From Legionellales bacterium (GTDB lineage Bacteria > Pseudomonadota > Gammaproteobacteria > WLWR01), in NCBI GenBank assembly GCA_012103495.1, contig WLWR01000071.1:1-7927 (forward strand): a DNA stretch of 7,927 nt. Direction: 5' to 3'. The notes beneath the pieces were generated by a model. The model was not told the DNA's origin, ran no database searches, and saw nothing but the letters and a program-made list of their open reading frames with translations. Below are positions 7,739-7,927 of the stretch, one piece after another. Made by a program: the position numbers and the translations under genes. The stretch's first letter is position 1, and every line of letters starts with the position of its first letter.

Positions 7739-7927
7739 TATGAAATAATTGACCGTCAAAATAAGGAATTGTAAAGTAAAAATATTGATTATCTTCACAG
7801 GATTTGAAATCAAAACCTAAATAGTCATAAGCTAGTTTCCATCCACGGCTATCTTGCAGCTTTGTGAGATGATTTCTAGTTAAAATTTTTACACAAAGAA
7901 CTTCACCATTGTTGAGAGTAACTTTGT
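7644..7927 (-). CDS. Unidentified protein, C-terminal part, running out of frame into argB
   Basis: On the minus strand a frame enters from beyond the right edge and stays open to a TGA at 7644-7646. From the first full codon at 7923-7925 it is 94 codons with the stop. The part from about 7925 to 7720 reads like a real soluble protein (for example NNGEVLCVKILTRNHLTKL and GWKLAYDYLGFDF), rich in aromatic residues and with no membrane segment. The last ~25 codons, rich in Cys, His, Arg and Trp (RHSCHSCSRWW), are only the shifted reading of argB and not native. By hand count, 57 of 187 bases in 7741-7927 are G or C (about 30%), against 79 of 180 (44%) in 7501-7680 of argB. I do not recognise a family. 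It is likely a gene cut by the same event that removed the argB start; a purely spurious frame is the alternative. Confidence 0.45.
   Translation of the reverse strand, partial: KVTLNNGEVLCVKILTRNHLTKLQDSRGWKLAYDYLGFDFKSCEDNQYFYFTIPYFDGQLFHNAIQYNLKSRFEIIKRCRHSCHSCSRWWQSH
7700..7740. other. Likely rearrangement junction between argB and a foreign low-GC gene
   Basis: Acetylglutamate kinase homology stops on the left side at about 7702. On the right, an unrelated frame is open from the edge and base composition drops from about 7691 onward. No transposase, terminal inverted repeat or clear target-site duplication is visible on the stretch shown, so the mechanism (deletion, inversion, element insertion, or contig misjoin) cannot be told. 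Confidence 0.5.

Noticed and set aside
7739..7813. Longer argB start at 7811-7813 with a hydrophobic N-terminus (FTLQFLILTVNYFI)
   Set aside because: This stretch is the shifted reading of the unrelated frame; acetylglutamate kinase is cytoplasmic and has no such segment.
1..7927. tRNA or rRNA genes, CRISPR arrays, insertion sequences, riboswitches
   Set aside because: Reading both strands showed no cloverleaf, spaced direct repeats, transposase motifs or conserved leader structures.

Overview
The window is the minus strand of a bacterial chromosome carrying two gene groups that read right to left. Upstream is an arginine-biosynthesis run, argB (5'-damaged)-argF-argG-argH, at about 7738 to 3430. 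After a 129-base gap comes a two-gene RND efflux system, a MexE-type lipoprotein adaptor followed by a MexF-type inner-membrane pump, which runs off the left edge. All convincing genes are on the minus strand. The protein families and gene styles fit a moderately A+T-rich gammaproteobacterium. A Legionellales-like or other host-associated lineage is possible, but that is a weak inference and no taxonomic marker is present.

Layout: 1-2160 is the N-terminal 720 codons of the RND pump, with the 3' end outside the window. 2173-3300 is the periplasmic adaptor. 3301-3429 is the only intergenic space, with a weak promoter candidate for the pump genes. 3430-4866 is argH, 4863-6062 argG, 6072-6971 argF and 6965-7738 the argB remnant. 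The last ~200 bases hold the end of an unrelated, much more A+T-rich reading frame that runs into argB out of frame.

Function: ArgF makes citrulline from ornithine and carbamoyl phosphate, ArgG condenses citrulline with aspartate, and ArgH splits argininosuccinate to arginine and fumarate. These three genes look intact and tightly coupled (a 9-base gap, a 4-base ATGA overlap, and Shine-Dalgarno sites inside or over the preceding gene's end). ArgB should phosphorylate N-acetylglutamate earlier in the pathway, but here its N-terminal segment with the catalytic Lys and first glycine loop is missing. The cell may therefore make arginine from ornithine or citrulline but not from glutamate, unless another argB exists. 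Alternatively, the junction near 7700-7740 is an assembly artefact close to the contig edge.

I found no clear new biological system. The argB junction is the one feature that ordinary annotation does not explain.
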